A stretch of DNA of 64,000 nucleotides from Sinorhizobium sp. 8-89 (GTDB taxonomy: Bacteria; Pseudomonadota; Alphaproteobacteria; Rhizobiales; Rhizobiaceae), in contig NZ_JASKLR010000001.1 in assembly GCF_030124325.1 (NCBI RefSeq), positions 292,427 to 356,426 on the forward strand, in the 5' to 3' direction. The notes beneath the pieces were generated by a model, which made no database searches, was not told the origin of the DNA, and saw only the letters and a program-made list of their open reading frames with translations. The first letter of the stretch is position 1, and each line of letters begins with the position of its first letter. The position numbers were made by a program, and so were the translations under genes. Below, piece by piece: positions 52,690 to 62,377 of the stretch.

Positions 52690-52718
52690 AAGCCGCGGCT
52701 TCGTTCGGAAGGGTGGCC

Positions 52719-53783
52719 TTAGCGCCGCTCCGCCCGGTGGGGCAGGTGTGCTTCGGCCGCTTTGACGGCAATCGAGCCGGTAACGGTCATGTCTACCCCG
52801 CTGCCCGACTTGCTCGCGGCCGTTGCCCGGCTTACGAGCAATGAGGGCCGCTCGAACGAGACGGCGGCCGTGGCGCTGGCTGCTGGCGCCGTGCCGCGCG
52901 TCGCCGCGGCGACAACGGTCAAAACCGGCGCCTTCTCCGGCAGCAGGGCGCCTTGCGCCCAGACGGCCTTCAGCGCGGAGGCCGGCATGGCGGCGACGTT
53001 CACGTCGATATCGTTAAGCGTGCCAGGCACCCGGTATGGGCAGCGCCGCTTGCCGCAATTGTGCGACGACGAGAATTGCCAGAGCGCGTAGCTGTCCCAG
53101 TTTCCCATCGGAAACACCTTGCGGATGTCAGGCTTGTAGCGGGCGTACCAGAGCGGAAGGCGCGACAGCAGCCGGTGCTTGAAGCGGTTGGCGGCGATGT
53201 GCTTCGCGGTGATGTGATTGGTGTAGAGGATCGGGTAGCGGCCGGTGCGGGCCTTGATATGCCCGGCGAAAATGGCGGCGTCCTCCAGCGACATGAATTT
53301 TTCCGGATCGATCCCCTCGATATCGAGAACCATCACCTCGTCATCGCGGGGATCGGCATAGTCGAGGAAATGGTTGGCCTGATCGACAGGATTGCCGGGC
53401 CGAGCGAGATGGTAGGCGCCCCAGAGCAGGCTGTGCGAGCGGGCGATCATACGGCGCGTCTGGTAGAGTTCGCGGCTGACGGCATATTTGCGCCACATCG
53501 TTTTGCAGTGGGCTACCGTGTCGCCGCCATGGTCCCCGGTACAGGAGAAGCTTTCGGGCAGGCCATCGGAGGCCTTTGCGATGAACCCGGCGATACGCTT
53601 GTCCTTCAGCATCACTTCCCAGTCGATGCTGTTCATCTCATAGGCATCAACGATGATGGCGTTCTGCCGCTGCTTCCAGGGTTCGAGGTCGCGCGCGTGC
53701 GCATCCGCCGCCGCGAAGGTCAGACCCAGAAGGGCCACCAGGCGCAAGATCGTCCCCGAGATCGAGAGTCCCCGCTTTTCCAT
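52719..53783 (-). CDS. Exported GH25-type lysozyme (muramidase)
   Basis: A 354-aa protein with a signal peptide (ISGTILRLVALLGLTFAAADA). The GH25 barrel (about 40-265) has the catalytic pair in VMVLDIEGID and a substrate strand YPILYTNHITAKH; LWQFSSSHNCGKRRCPYR ends the barrel. The C-terminal 90 residues are Ala/Ser/Thr-rich and probably disordered. It would cut peptidoglycan in the periplasm. Not part of any phage cluster here. It is convergent with gbcB. Confidence 0.83.
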   Translation of the reverse strand: MEKRGLSISGTILRLVALLGLTFAAADAHARDLEPWKQRQNAIIVDAYEMNSIDWEVMLKDKRIAGFIAKASDGLPESFSCTGDHGGDTVAHCKTMWRKYAVSRELYQTRRMIARSHSLLWGAYHLARPGNPVDQANHFLDYADPRDDEVMVLDIEGIDPEKFMSLEDAAIFAGHIKARTGRYPILYTNHITAKHIAANRFKHRLLSRLPLWYARYKPDIRKVFPMGNWDSYALWQFSSSHNCGKRRCPYRVPGTLNDIDVNVAAMPASALKAVWAQGALLPEKAPVLTVVAAATRGTAPAASATAAVSFERPSLLVSRATAASKSGSGVDMTVTGSIAVKAAEAHLPHRAERR

Positions 53784-53993
53784 TCACTGAGATTGCCGAC
53801 ATTAGCGTTAAAAGGTCGTAAATCTCAGCCCCGTGTCGATCCTGCGCGAGACGATCGCTCCTGTACACAGACCTCCAGCAGAAGCGTCGTACGCAAGTTC
53901 GGCTCTGGATTGTAGCGTTTGCAATAAAGGGAGGGCGCAGGCTTGCCGGCCTTTTCGCACTTCTGGGCCAGCCGCGCGTGACTCTTACGTGGT

Positions 53994-54983
53994 CTACAGA
54001 ATGCCAATGCGGCGCAGAATAAGCCAGGCAAGGCCCATGGAACAGGCGATGATCAACGCAGCGTAGAGCGTCCCGCCGCCGTCGGCGAAGGGCAGGGCTC
54101 CTGTGTTCATGCCGAAGAAACCGGTCACCAATGTCGGCGGCAAAAGGAACGCGGTCATCAGCGACAGAATGTAGAGATGTCGGTTGGTCTCCGAGGAAAT
54201 CTTGCTGTCGATTTCCTCGTGGAGAAGCCTTGCGCGCTCCTGAAGTGCGAACACATCCCGGTCAACCGCCTCCAACCGGTCGGAAAGCCGCTCCGCCGCG
54301 CCGATGAAACCCGGCGGCACCTCGTCCTCCTCCGACGCTCCGGCCCGGCGCAGCAGAGCGAGAATGGTTCTCAGATGCCGGTGCAGCCGCACCACGGTCC
54401 TGCGCAGCGGCGCGAGCCCTGGCTGCTGCCTGTGCCCGATCTCTCCGTAGACATGATCCTCGATGACGTTCAGTTCTTCGGTGAGCTCCAGCACGAGCGT
54501 GATCAACATGCGCTGGAACTCGACGACCAACATTTCGAAGAGGTCGATCGGCCGGCTGCATCTGGCGCTTTTCTCGACTGCCGCCTTCACCCGATCGATG
54601 CTGCGCAGTGGATGCAGCCGCGTCGTAATGATGATCTTGTCGTTGACGGCAAAATGCAGCCAGCCGATCGTTTTCGTGACCGCGTCGAAAGTGCGCTCGA
54701 AATCCACCAGCGTTCCATGGACGGCATCGTCGGAAACGGTGATCGCGGCCTGGGTATCGTGACTGGTGAGTGTAGCAATCGCCGCCTGCGGAAGGTTGCT
54801 GATGCGCTCGATCAGCGCGGGCGTGCGCGCATCGCTGAGCGCGAGATGCAGCCAGACCCAGCCGTCACCGTCAAAAAGGGTGTCGATCGACGAGTCGGTG
54901 GCGATGCGTTGGCATCGGCTTTCTCCCGGTATGAAGCGGTAGGCCCAGACAAGGCCCGGTATCTCGGGAGAAATCAGGTTCAT
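53994..54983 (-). CDS. ZntB/CorA-family divalent cation transporter
   Basis: A 329-aa CorA-superfamily protein of the ZntB branch: a cytoplasmic domain, a long stalk helix, then two C-terminal membrane segments. The signature GFFGMNTGALPFADGGGT lies between them. ZntB members transport zinc; CorA members transport magnesium, and the sequence does not settle which. A truncated RIME2 element lies 15 bases upstream. Distinct from the first CorA at 6660. Confidence 0.87.
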   Translation of the reverse strand: MNLISPEIPGLVWAYRFIPGESRCQRIATDSSIDTLFDGDGWVWLHLALSDARTPALIERISNLPQAAIATLTSHDTQAAITVSDDAVHGTLVDFERTFDAVTKTIGWLHFAVNDKIIITTRLHPLRSIDRVKAAVEKSARCSRPIDLFEMLVVEFQRMLITLVLELTEELNVIEDHVYGEIGHRQQPGLAPLRRTVVRLHRHLRTILALLRRAGASEEDEVPPGFIGAAERLSDRLEAVDRDVFALQERARLLHEEIDSKISSETNRHLYILSLMTAFLLPPTLVTGFFGMNTGALPFADGGGTLYAALIIACSMGLAWLILRRIGIL

Positions 54984-54998
54984 CGCAGCGCCTTGGCT

Positions 54999-55052
54999 GG
55001 AGCGGGATCATGGAAGAGTGTGAGCGGTTTTCTGCCTGCATCCCGCTCTAAC
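54999..55052. repeat. Partial RIME2-type palindrome
   Basis: GGAGCGGGATCATGGAAGAG, GTGTGAGCGGTTTTCTGCC and TGCATCCCGCTCTA form the left hairpin of the RIME2 elements at 33365 and 47731; the right half is missing. It lies just upstream of the ZntB-like gene. Confidence 0.65.
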
Positions 55053-55217
55053 GACTCGGCTTCTAATCGCCCTCGATGACAGTTTTGTTACAATTCTTCG
55101 CAGCCCGAACCGACAGTGATTGACGTTGACGTTTACGTAAAAATCAATAGTGTTCGGTTCGAAGAAGGACGCGCAGCGCTGTTCGACGATGGTTTCGGCT
55201 GCACGGGGAGGATGAGC

Positions 55218-56999
55218 ATGTACAAGGCACCGGTCGACGAGATCGCATTCACATTGAAGCACGTGGCGGGCATGGCCGAGGCCCTGGACGCCGGTGCTGT
55301 CGGTGAGCTCGGTGAGGATCTGGTCGATGCGATCCTTGCGGAAGCCGGGCGCTTTGCGACGGAAGAGGTGGCTCCGCTCGGCGATGTCGGTGACCGGCAA
55401 GGCGCACGACTCGTCGATGGCGCCGTCAAGACGCCGGAAGGATGGCGTGATCTCTATCACAGATGGATCGGTGGCGGCTGGAACGGTTTGACGGCTCCAG
55501 AGGCCTTCGGTGGGCAAAATCTGCCGCACATGCTGCACGTCGCCGCGATGGAGATGTGGAATGCCGGTTCGATGGCTTTCGCGCTTGGCCCGACGCTGAC
55601 CATGGGCGCCATCGAAGCCCTGGAGAGATACGGCTCCGACGCGCTGAAGGCAACGTACCTCGCCAAGATGGTTTCGGGTGAGTGGACAGCCACGATGAAC
55701 CTGACGGAGCCGCACGCCGGTTCCGACCTGGGGGTGCTCAAGACCCGGGCCGAACGTCGCGACGACGGCAGTTATCGCATCTTCGGCCAGAAGATTTTCA
55801 TCACCTGGGGCGAGCACGATCTTACTGATAACATCGTCCATCTCGTGCTGGCGCGGTTGCCGGACGCGCCCGCCGGCACGAAGGGCATTTCGCTGTTTCT
55901 CGTGCCGAAGTTCCTTGTCAACGCCGACGGCTCGCTCGGTGCCCGGAACGACCTTTTCTGCCACTCGCTCGAGCACAAGCTCGGTATCCACGGCTCGCCC
56001 ACCTGCACGATGATCTATGGTGACGGCAAGTTCGGCGATGAAAAAGGTGCGATCGGTTATCTTGTCGGCGAGGAAAACCGCGGCCTCGCCTGCATGTTTA
56101 CAATGATGAACAATGCCCGGCTTGCCGTCGGCATGCAGGGTGTCGCGATCGCCGATGCGGCCACCCAAAAGGCGATCGCCTATGCGAAGGAGCGTACGCA
56201 GGGCAGGGCGCCGGGATGGAGCGGCGAGGGCATGAGCCCGATCATCGAGCATCCGGACGTCGCCCGGATGCTTTTGACGATGAAGGCGCTGACTCAAGGG
56301 TCCCGGGCGATCGCCTATGCCTGCGCCCACGCAGTCGACATGGCGCATGCCAGCGAGGGCGAGAAAGCCCGTCATTGGCAGGAGCGTTCCAGCCTGCTGA
56401 CGCCGATCGCAAAGTCCTTTGCAACCGATGTCGGCGTCGAGGTCGCCTCGCTGGGCATTCAGGTGCACGGCGGCATGGGCTTCATCGAGGAGGCAGGGGC
56501 CGCCCGCTACCTCCGCGACGCGCGCATAGCGCCGATCTATGAAGGCACCAACGGGATACAGGCGATCGATCTCGTTACTCGCAAACTGCCTTTGTCCGAC
56601 GGCGCCCATGTGCGCGGCTTCATTGCCGAACTGGGTGAGATCGCCGCCGCCGTCAGGGCCACGGACAGGAAGGGCTTCGGCGAAACGGCGGCGCGGCTCG
56701 ACGCTGCGATCGCCGATCTCTCCGACGCGACCGAATGGCTGCTGGCTGCTCTCGATGGCCGAGAGCTCACCAATGCGCTCTCGGGCGCAACCGCCTATCA
56801 GCGTCTTTTCGGGCTGGCGCTGACGGGCGCGTATCTCGCCAAGGGTGGCATGGCGGAAACCGGCGACGGAAAAGAGGACGCCCGCATCGCGCTTTGCCGT
56901 TTCGCGGCGGAAAACCTGCTCGCCGAAACAGCCGCGCTCAAGGATCGCGTCGTCAATGGGGCGGAGAGCCTTGCGGCCGCGCGGGCCGTTCTCGTTTGA
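55218..56999 (+). CDS. Acyl-CoA dehydrogenase
   Basis: A 593-aa flavoenzyme, longer than classic 380-aa forms and of the size of the DmdC/FadE-like large group, with an extra C-terminal helical domain. The FAD/substrate motifs are TEPHAGSDLGVLKTRAERR and FITWGEHDLTDN; the catalytic Glu is in PIYEGTNGIQAID. Acyl chain preference cannot be told. GGAGGATGAGC precedes the ATG at 55218. The enoyl-CoA hydratase gene follows after 10 bases, so the two catalyse successive beta-oxidation steps from one transcript. Confidence 0.9.
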   Translation: MYKAPVDEIAFTLKHVAGMAEALDAGAVGELGEDLVDAILAEAGRFATEEVAPLGDVGDRQGARLVDGAVKTPEGWRDLYHRWIGGGWNGLTAPEAFGGQNLPHMLHVAAMEMWNAGSMAFALGPTLTMGAIEALERYGSDALKATYLAKMVSGEWTATMNLTEPHAGSDLGVLKTRAERRDDGSYRIFGQKIFITWGEHDLTDNIVHLVLARLPDAPAGTKGISLFLVPKFLVNADGSLGARNDLFCHSLEHKLGIHGSPTCTMIYGDGKFGDEKGAIGYLVGEENRGLACMFTMMNNARLAVGMQGVAIADAATQKAIAYAKERTQGRAPGWSGEGMSPIIEHPDVARMLLTMKALTQGSRAIAYACAHAVDMAHASEGEKARHWQERSSLLTPIAKSFATDVGVEVASLGIQVHGGMGFIEEAGAARYLRDARIAPIYEGTNGIQAIDLVTRKLPLSDGAHVRGFIAELGEIAAAVRATDRKGFGETAARLDAAIADLSDATEWLLAALDGRELTNALSGATAYQRLFGLALTGAYLAKGGMAETGDGKEDARIALCRFAAENLLAETAALKDRVVNGAESLAAARAVLV

Positions 57000-57009
57000 G
57001 GGGGAACTT

Positions 57010-57756
57010 ATGACTGATCACGTGCTCGTAGAACGCCCGGAGGCCTATCCCGGCGTCCAGGTCATCCGCTTCAACCGGCCGGAAAAGAAGAACGCCATCA
57101 CGCGCGAGATGTACGCCAAGATGACGAATGCACTGGCGGTGGCGGGAGCCGATCCGGCCGTCCGGGTTACTGCCTTCCTCGGCACCGAAGGATGCTTCTC
57201 CGCCGGAAACGACATGGCCGACTTTCTCGCCTTTGCCATGGGCGGGACGATGGGGAACGAGGTACTCGATTTCCTGCGGACGCTTGCAGGCGCGAAGAAG
57301 CCGGTTGTCTCCGGCGTCGACGGTCTGGCGATCGGCATTGGCACGACCATCCATCTCCATTGCGACCTGACGCTTGCTTCCGCGCGCTCGGTTTTCAAGA
57401 CGCCCTTCGTCGATCTCGCGCTCGTGCCTGAAGCCGCATCCAGCCTGATCGCGCCGCGAATTATGGGGCACCAGCGCGCCTTCGCGCTTCTCGCCGCCGG
57501 CGAACCGCTGGAAGCCGCCGACGCCTTGCAGGCCGGGTTGATCTGGAAGGTCGTCGATGCGGTCGAGGCGGAGACGCTTTCGCTCGCGGCGCGCCTCGCG
57601 AAGAAACCACCGGAGGCGTTGCGCATCGCCCGTGACCTTGTTCGCGGAGACCGCAGCGATGTGCTTGCGCGGATCGACGAGGAGGCTGCGCATTTCGCGG
57701 CGCAGTTGAAGAGCGCCGAAGCGCGTGCGGCCTTCGAAGCCTTCATGCGTCGCTAA
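57010..57756 (+). CDS. Enoyl-CoA hydratase/isomerase family protein
   Basis: A 248-aa crotonase-fold enzyme. The CoA/oxyanion segment is LGTEGCFSAGNDMADFLAF and the second oxyanion loop is SGVDGLAIGIGTTIHLHCD; FVDLALVPEAASS carries the usual catalytic Glu region. It hydrates or isomerises enoyl-CoA. GGGGGAACTT precedes the ATG. Co-transcribed with the acyl-CoA dehydrogenase gene. Confidence 0.9.
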   Translation: MTDHVLVERPEAYPGVQVIRFNRPEKKNAITREMYAKMTNALAVAGADPAVRVTAFLGTEGCFSAGNDMADFLAFAMGGTMGNEVLDFLRTLAGAKKPVVSGVDGLAIGIGTTIHLHCDLTLASARSVFKTPFVDLALVPEAASSLIAPRIMGHQRAFALLAAGEPLEAADALQAGLIWKVVDAVEAETLSLAARLAKKPPEALRIARDLVRGDRSDVLARIDEEAAHFAAQLKSAEARAAFEAFMRR

Positions 57757-58162
57757 ATCCGCGGGAGAGTCGGCTGCGCGTTCCGGAGGATAGCGTTGCG
57801 GGCGGATATCCTGAACTTGCATATGTCAATTTTAATCGGTTCTTAAATAGCGGTCGTTAGCGTGCGGCCGCAGTAGGCCTTCCCTGGATTATCCTGCTTT
57901 CAGAGTGGAAACATGGAAAAAGCGGTAAGGATGTTCCGGAACCAGAGCGCCGAGCGTCCTTTGCGCGTTCATCAGAACAGGCAGGCGCTTGTCGTGCGGG
58001 CGGCCCCGGCCGCATGAGGCATGGCCGGTCTTGCCTTCGCGGCATGTCCATCATTTCCCCGCAGTTTCGTTTGTTGCGTGCCGCGACCGATCCGCCATGC
58101 GCGGGGAATCTCACGAGCTCATGTCCGGCGAAGGATGCCGGCTACTCCAGGGGAGTCCTCTC
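57757..58162. other. Region upstream of the McpU-like gene
   Basis: A 406-bp gap. A short fragment of a RIME1 element (AGCGTCCTTTGCGCGTTCAT) lies at 57953-57972. A 34-codon plus-strand frame (57913-58017, [20 protein letters not shown]...) has only a moderate ribosome site (GAGTGGAAAC) and crosses the repeat fragment, so it is not called. The receptor promoter should lie here but was not identified. Confidence 0.4.
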
Positions 58163-60262
58163 TTGTCCAAACGATCGAATCTCATGACGCGCATTCTCGT
58201 TGCCGCGTCCTGTGTTGTCGTCGGCGCCTTTGCAGGCTTTTCCGTCTACATCGACAGCCTTCAGCGCTCAACGACGACGAAGGCAGTCGAGGAGGACATT
58301 GCCTCGTCCGGCAATCAGGCGGCCCAGAGCGTCGCCAATTGGCTGAACGGCCGCGTGACGCTGACCGCCATGGTCGCCGACGCTGTCGGTCGCGTTGGTG
58401 ACGACGCCGGTGTCCAGCCGGTTCTGAAGAACGATGTTCTCACCGCCGAGTTCATCTCCACCTATGTCGGCAACGAAAGCGGCAAGTTCATCACCTGGCC
58501 CGAAACACCAATGCCCGAAGGCTACGATCCGCGGCAGCGTCCGTGGTATCAGCAGGCGGTAAAGGCCGACGCCCGCGTGCTCACCGAACCCTACATCGAC
58601 GCCTCCAGCGGCGATCTGATCATCAGCGCGGCGGTGCCGGTCAAGCATCAGGGCAAGCTCTATGGCGTCGCCGGCAGCGACTTCTCGCTGAAGACCCTGG
58701 TTTCCATGGTCAATGCGATCGACGTCGGTGGCGAAGGCTTCGCGTTCCTCGCCAACAAGGACGGCCAGATCCTTGTCCATCCGAATGCCAAGCTGGTAAC
58801 GAAGACGCTTGTCGATGCTTTTCCCGTCGACACGCCGAAGATCGGCAGCGGCATCATGAACACCGAACTCGACGGCAAGCCGATGCTGGTCAGCTTCGTT
58901 CCGGTCAAGGGGCTCCCTTCGGTCGACTGGTATGTCGGCTTCGTCGTGGACGCGGACGTCGCCTACTCGGCAATCAGCCAGTTCCGCGTCGCCGCCACCG
59001 TCGCGACGATCCTCGCCGTTGGCGTCATGATCGCTTTCCTTGCGACGCTGCTCAGCCGCCTGGTCATCCGGCCGATCACGGAAATGACCGGCACCATGGA
59101 AAAGCTTGCCGCCGGCAATATCGACGTCGAAATCCCCTGCGAGGGGCGCCCTGACCAGATCGGCTCGATGGCTGCGGCCGTTGCCGTCTTCCGCACAAAT
59201 GCCGTCGAGCGGGCGCGGCTCGAAGATGAAGCGGACGCCACGCGGTCGCTCACCGAGCGCGAGCGTCTGGACCGCGAGGCCCAGACGGCACGCGATGCGG
59301 CGGAAGTACAGCACGCGGTCGACGCGCTTGCGACCGGCCTCGACCGGCTCGCCAACGGCGATCTCGCCTTCCGCATCGACAGCCCCTTTGCCGATCGTCT
59401 CGATCGCCTGAGAGCCGATTTCAACAATTCGGTCGCCAAGCTGCACGACACGCTCCGCGCGGTTGGCGTCAACGCCCGAGCGATTGATGCCGGCGCCAGC
59501 GAGATCCGCTCGGCTGCCGACGATCTTGCCCGCCGCACCGAGCAGCAGGCAGCGTCCGTCGAAGAGACGGCCGCTGCGCTCGAGGAGATCACTACGACCG
59601 TCAAGGATTCCGCTCACCGCGCTGAAGAGGTCGGCGCGCTCGTCGCCCGCACTCGCGCCGGCGCCGAGAAGTCCGGCGAAGTCGTGCAGAACGCCGTGCA
59701 GGCGATGCATGCGATCGAGAAGTCGTCCGGCGAAATCTCCAACATCATCGGGGTCATCGACGACATTGCCTTCCAGACCAATCTCCTGGCGCTCAACGCC
59801 GGCGTCGAGGCGGCCCGTGCGGGCGAGGCCGGCAAGGGCTTTGCCGTCGTCGCCCAGGAAGTGCGCGAACTTGCCCAGCGTTCGGCCAACGCCGCGAAGG
59901 AAATCAAGGCGCTGATCACGACCTCCGGCGACCAGGTACGCTCCGGCGTGACGCTGGTCGGCGACACTGGCCGGGCACTGGAAGCGATCGTTGCCGAGGT
60001 GCAGGAGATCAACAAGCATGTAAGCGCGATCGTGACCGCGACGCGCGAGCAGTCGACGGGTCTTCAGGAAATCAACACGGCCGTCAACACCATGGATCAG
60101 GGCACGCAACAGAACGCGGCGATGGTCGAGGAACAGACGGCGGCAAGCCACGGTCTCGCCCAGGAGGCTGCCGCGCTCAACGCATTGCTCGCCCAGTTCA
60201 ATCTCGGTGAGACGCAGGCGGCCCATTCGAGCGCCGCAAGCTACCGGCGCCGCGCAGCCTGA
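58163..60262 (+). CDS. mcpU: McpU-like methyl-accepting chemotaxis receptor
   Basis: A 699-aa transmembrane chemoreceptor. Membrane helix 1 is at about 8-29 and a periplasmic dCACHE sensor follows (about 30-290), with [19 protein letters not shown] and GVAGSDFSL. Two aspartates (146 and 173) are 27 apart, the same spacing as the proline-binding pair I recall in S. meliloti McpU. Then come helix 2, HAMP, and a signalling hairpin with [23 protein letters not shown] start at 58163, with AGGGGAG seven bases upstream, is preferred over ATGs at 58121 or 58184. A hairpin terminator follows. Confidence 0.88.
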   Translation: MSKRSNLMTRILVAASCVVVGAFAGFSVYIDSLQRSTTTKAVEEDIASSGNQAAQSVANWLNGRVTLTAMVADAVGRVGDDAGVQPVLKNDVLTAEFISTYVGNESGKFITWPETPMPEGYDPRQRPWYQQAVKADARVLTEPYIDASSGDLIISAAVPVKHQGKLYGVAGSDFSLKTLVSMVNAIDVGGEGFAFLANKDGQILVHPNAKLVTKTLVDAFPVDTPKIGSGIMNTELDGKPMLVSFVPVKGLPSVDWYVGFVVDADVAYSAISQFRVAATVATILAVGVMIAFLATLLSRLVIRPITEMTGTMEKLAAGNIDVEIPCEGRPDQIGSMAAAVAVFRTNAVERARLEDEADATRSLTERERLDREAQTARDAAEVQHAVDALATGLDRLANGDLAFRIDSPFADRLDRLRADFNNSVAKLHDTLRAVGVNARAIDAGASEIRSAADDLARRTEQQAASVEETAAALEEITTTVKDSAHRAEEVGALVARTRAGAEKSGEVVQNAVQAMHAIEKSSGEISNIIGVIDDIAFQTNLLALNAGVEAARAGEAGKGFAVVAQEVRELAQRSANAAKEIKALITTSGDQVRSGVTLVGDTGRALEAIVAEVQEINKHVSAIVTATREQSTGLQEINTAVNTMDQGTQQNAAMVEEQTAASHGLAQEAAALNALLAQFNLGETQAAHSSAASYRRRAA

Positions 60263-60284
60263 TCAGGCTAGACATGAACCAAAA

Positions 60285-60310
60285 GGAGGCCCGGCATCTG
60301 CCGGGCCTCC
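60285..60310. terminator. Terminator between the convergent mcpU and rlmD-like genes
   Basis: GGAGGCCCGG (60285-60294), a six-base loop and CCGGGCCTCC (60301-60310) form a perfect 10-bp stem. It is followed by TTTT on the minus strand and by a later TTTTT on the plus strand, so it probably serves both genes, mainly the minus-strand one, which ends 2 bases away. Confidence 0.75.
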
Positions 60311-60311
60311 G

Positions 60312-61568
60312 TCATTTCTGGGGTTTTTCGAGGGTCGCGACCGCTTCCACATGCGCCGACCAGAGAAACTGATCGATCGGCGTCACGGACGTGATCCGAT
60401 AGCCCGCAGCGGTGAGAATTGCGAGATCGCGGGCAAGCGTCACGGGATTGCACGAAACGGCCGCAATCTTCTTGACGCCCGAGCGGGCGAGTTCACGGCA
60501 TTGAGCTTCGGCGCCGGCGCGCGGCGGGTCGAACACGACCGCATCATAGGCCTTCAATTCCTGTGCCATCATGGGCCGGCGGAATAGGTCGCGCTTCTCG
60601 ATCGTCACCGGCTTCAGGCCTTGCGTGTTGCGCGCGGCAAAATCTAGCGCTTTCAACGCCTTGTCGTCGCCCTCGACGGCATGCACGCGCGCCCTCTGCG
60701 CGATCCTCAGGGCGAAGGTGCCGATGCCGGAGAAAAGATCGGCGACGTGTTTGGCCTTACCGACATGCTCGAGCACCAGCCTTGCCATCGCTTCTTCGGC
60801 AGGCCGCGTCGCCTGGGTAAAACTTCCCGGCGGCGGTGACACGGCAACGCTGCCAAAGTTTATCACCGGCTTTATGGGCTCGACGATGATCTCGCCATTG
60901 AGACTGACGCGCGCAATGCCCCGCTCGGCCAACACAGCCTCGACCGTCAGGCGACGCTCTCTGTCGCCGAGCTTGACGCCCTCAAAGGCGAGATCGAGGC
61001 CGGAATTGGTTTCAAGCACCGTGATGCGGAACGGCTCGGCGCTTGACGCCATCGCGGCCGCGATCTTGCGAACGGTCGCGAGCCGGGAGACGATGCCCGG
61101 GCTCGTGATCGGACATTCGCTGATCGCCACGATGTGATGGCTTTCCGCCTGGTTGAAGCCGAGCAGCAATTCTTTTTCGGTTTGCCGCACAGTGAAGACG
61201 ACGCGCCGGCGCTCGCCTGGACGGGCAATGACCAGCGGCGCCACCTCCGGCGTTAACCCCTTCGACTTCAGGGCATCGATAACGAGATTGCGCTTGAAGG
61301 CGTGATAAAGGTCGTCAGATGCGTGCTGGAGCGTACAGCCGCCGCAGGTGCCGTTGATGCCGTCAGGGCCGAAGTGACGACACTTCGGCTCGGCCCGGTC
61401 GGGGGAGGCCTCCTTCACCGAGATCAGCGTGCCGTGCGCCTTGTTGACGGCGAGCGCTATGGTCTCGCCGGGTAGCGTGAACGGCGCATAGATCGCCCCG
61501 GCTTCGGTCTGCGCGATGCCGTCGCCCTGTGCGCCGAGACGGGTGATCGTGACCGTTTGCGTGCTCAT
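60312..61568 (-). CDS. rlmD: RNA m5U methyltransferase (RlmD/RumA type)
   Basis: A 418-aa SAM-dependent enzyme that methylates uracil C5, usually in 23S rRNA. An N-terminal TRAM domain comes first, then the 4Fe-4S cysteines in CRHFGPDGINGTCGGC plus a later Cys. The methylase core has VADLFSGIGTFAL, FDPPRAGAEAQ and the catalytic Cys in VSCNPVTLARDL. tlyA overlaps its start by four bases (ATGA). The exact rRNA position is inferred. Confidence 0.9.
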   Translation of the reverse strand: MSTQTVTITRLGAQGDGIAQTEAGAIYAPFTLPGETIALAVNKAHGTLISVKEASPDRAEPKCRHFGPDGINGTCGGCTLQHASDDLYHAFKRNLVIDALKSKGLTPEVAPLVIARPGERRRVVFTVRQTEKELLLGFNQAESHHIVAISECPITSPGIVSRLATVRKIAAAMASSAEPFRITVLETNSGLDLAFEGVKLGDRERRLTVEAVLAERGIARVSLNGEIIVEPIKPVINFGSVAVSPPPGSFTQATRPAEEAMARLVLEHVGKAKHVADLFSGIGTFALRIAQRARVHAVEGDDKALKALDFAARNTQGLKPVTIEKRDLFRRPMMAQELKAYDAVVFDPPRAGAEAQCRELARSGVKKIAAVSCNPVTLARDLAILTAAGYRITSVTPIDQFLWSAHVEAVATLEKPQK

Positions 61569-62320
61569 GGCTTCACCCCGGCAAGAAGGAATTCCGCGTT
61601 CCCGTCGCCACCGGCGATGGGGGAGGGGATGAGGCCGAGGCTCTGCCAGCCCATGTCCTCCACAAGCCAGCGCTCCAACTCCTTAGCCACCGCCGGGGCG
61701 CTCTCGGGATCCTTGAGTAGCCCGGCCTTGCTGATCGCCTCGCGCCCGGCCTCGAATTGCGGCTTGACGAGCAGAACGCAGTGCGCGCCGGGTTCGGCCA
61801 TGCGGAGCGCGGGCGGGAGTGCCAGTTTCAACGAGATGAAGGAGACGTCGGAAACGACGAAGGTGATCGCATGATCCCCGATGTCGGCCACGGTCATCGC
61901 CCGGGCGTTCAGCCCTTCGATATTGGTAACGCGCGGATCTGCCGCAATGCGCGGATGCATCTGTCCATGGCCGACGTCGACGGCGATGACATGGCCGGCA
62001 CCACGCGTGAGCAGAACCTCGGTGAAGCCGCCGGTCGAGGCGCCGATATCGATGCAGGTCTGCCCCAACGGGTCGAGGCCGAAATGGTCGAGGGCGGCGA
62101 CGAGCTTCAGCGCCGCTCGGGAAACATAGGCCTGCGCCGGATCATCTATGGTAATCGCGACGCCTTCGACGAAGGTGGCGGCGGGCTTGGTGACGGTGCG
62201 GCCATCGACCTTGACGGTACCGCGCTGGATGGCATCGCGCGCACGGGCGCGGCTGGCAACGAGGCCGCTGTTGAGCAGCAACTGGTCAAGGCGGAGGGAT
62301 ATCTTGGCTTCATCGGACAT
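61565..62320 (-). CDS. tlyA: TlyA-family rRNA 2'-O-methyltransferase (S4 + FtsJ domains)
   Basis: A 251-aa protein with an N-terminal S4 RNA-binding domain (about 8-65; LRLDQLLLNSGLVASRARA) and an FtsJ-type methylase (about 70-245; CIDIGASTGGFTEVLLTRG, FVVSDVSFISLKLALP, VLLVKPQFEAG). In other bacteria TlyA methylates rRNA riboses and is linked to capreomycin response. Its stop overlaps the start of the rlmD-like gene, and dxs ends 57 bases upstream: dxs, tlyA and rlmD form one minus-strand operon. Confidence 0.92.
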   Translation of the reverse strand: MSDEAKISLRLDQLLLNSGLVASRARARDAIQRGTVKVDGRTVTKPAATFVEGVAITIDDPAQAYVSRAALKLVAALDHFGLDPLGQTCIDIGASTGGFTEVLLTRGAGHVIAVDVGHGQMHPRIAADPRVTNIEGLNARAMTVADIGDHAITFVVSDVSFISLKLALPPALRMAEPGAHCVLLVKPQFEAGREAISKAGLLKDPESAPAVAKELERWLVEDMGWQSLGLIPSPIAGGDGNAEFLLAGVKP

Positions 62321-62377
62321 GCTGTCTCATCGCGCCTTGGCGTCGTCTCTTCGTTGAGGCGTGTGACCGAGAAGGTC

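Noticed and set aside
57913-58017. 34-codon frame upstream of mcpU
   Set aside because: Only a moderate ribosome site, no terminator, and it reads through a RIME1 fragment; too weak to call.
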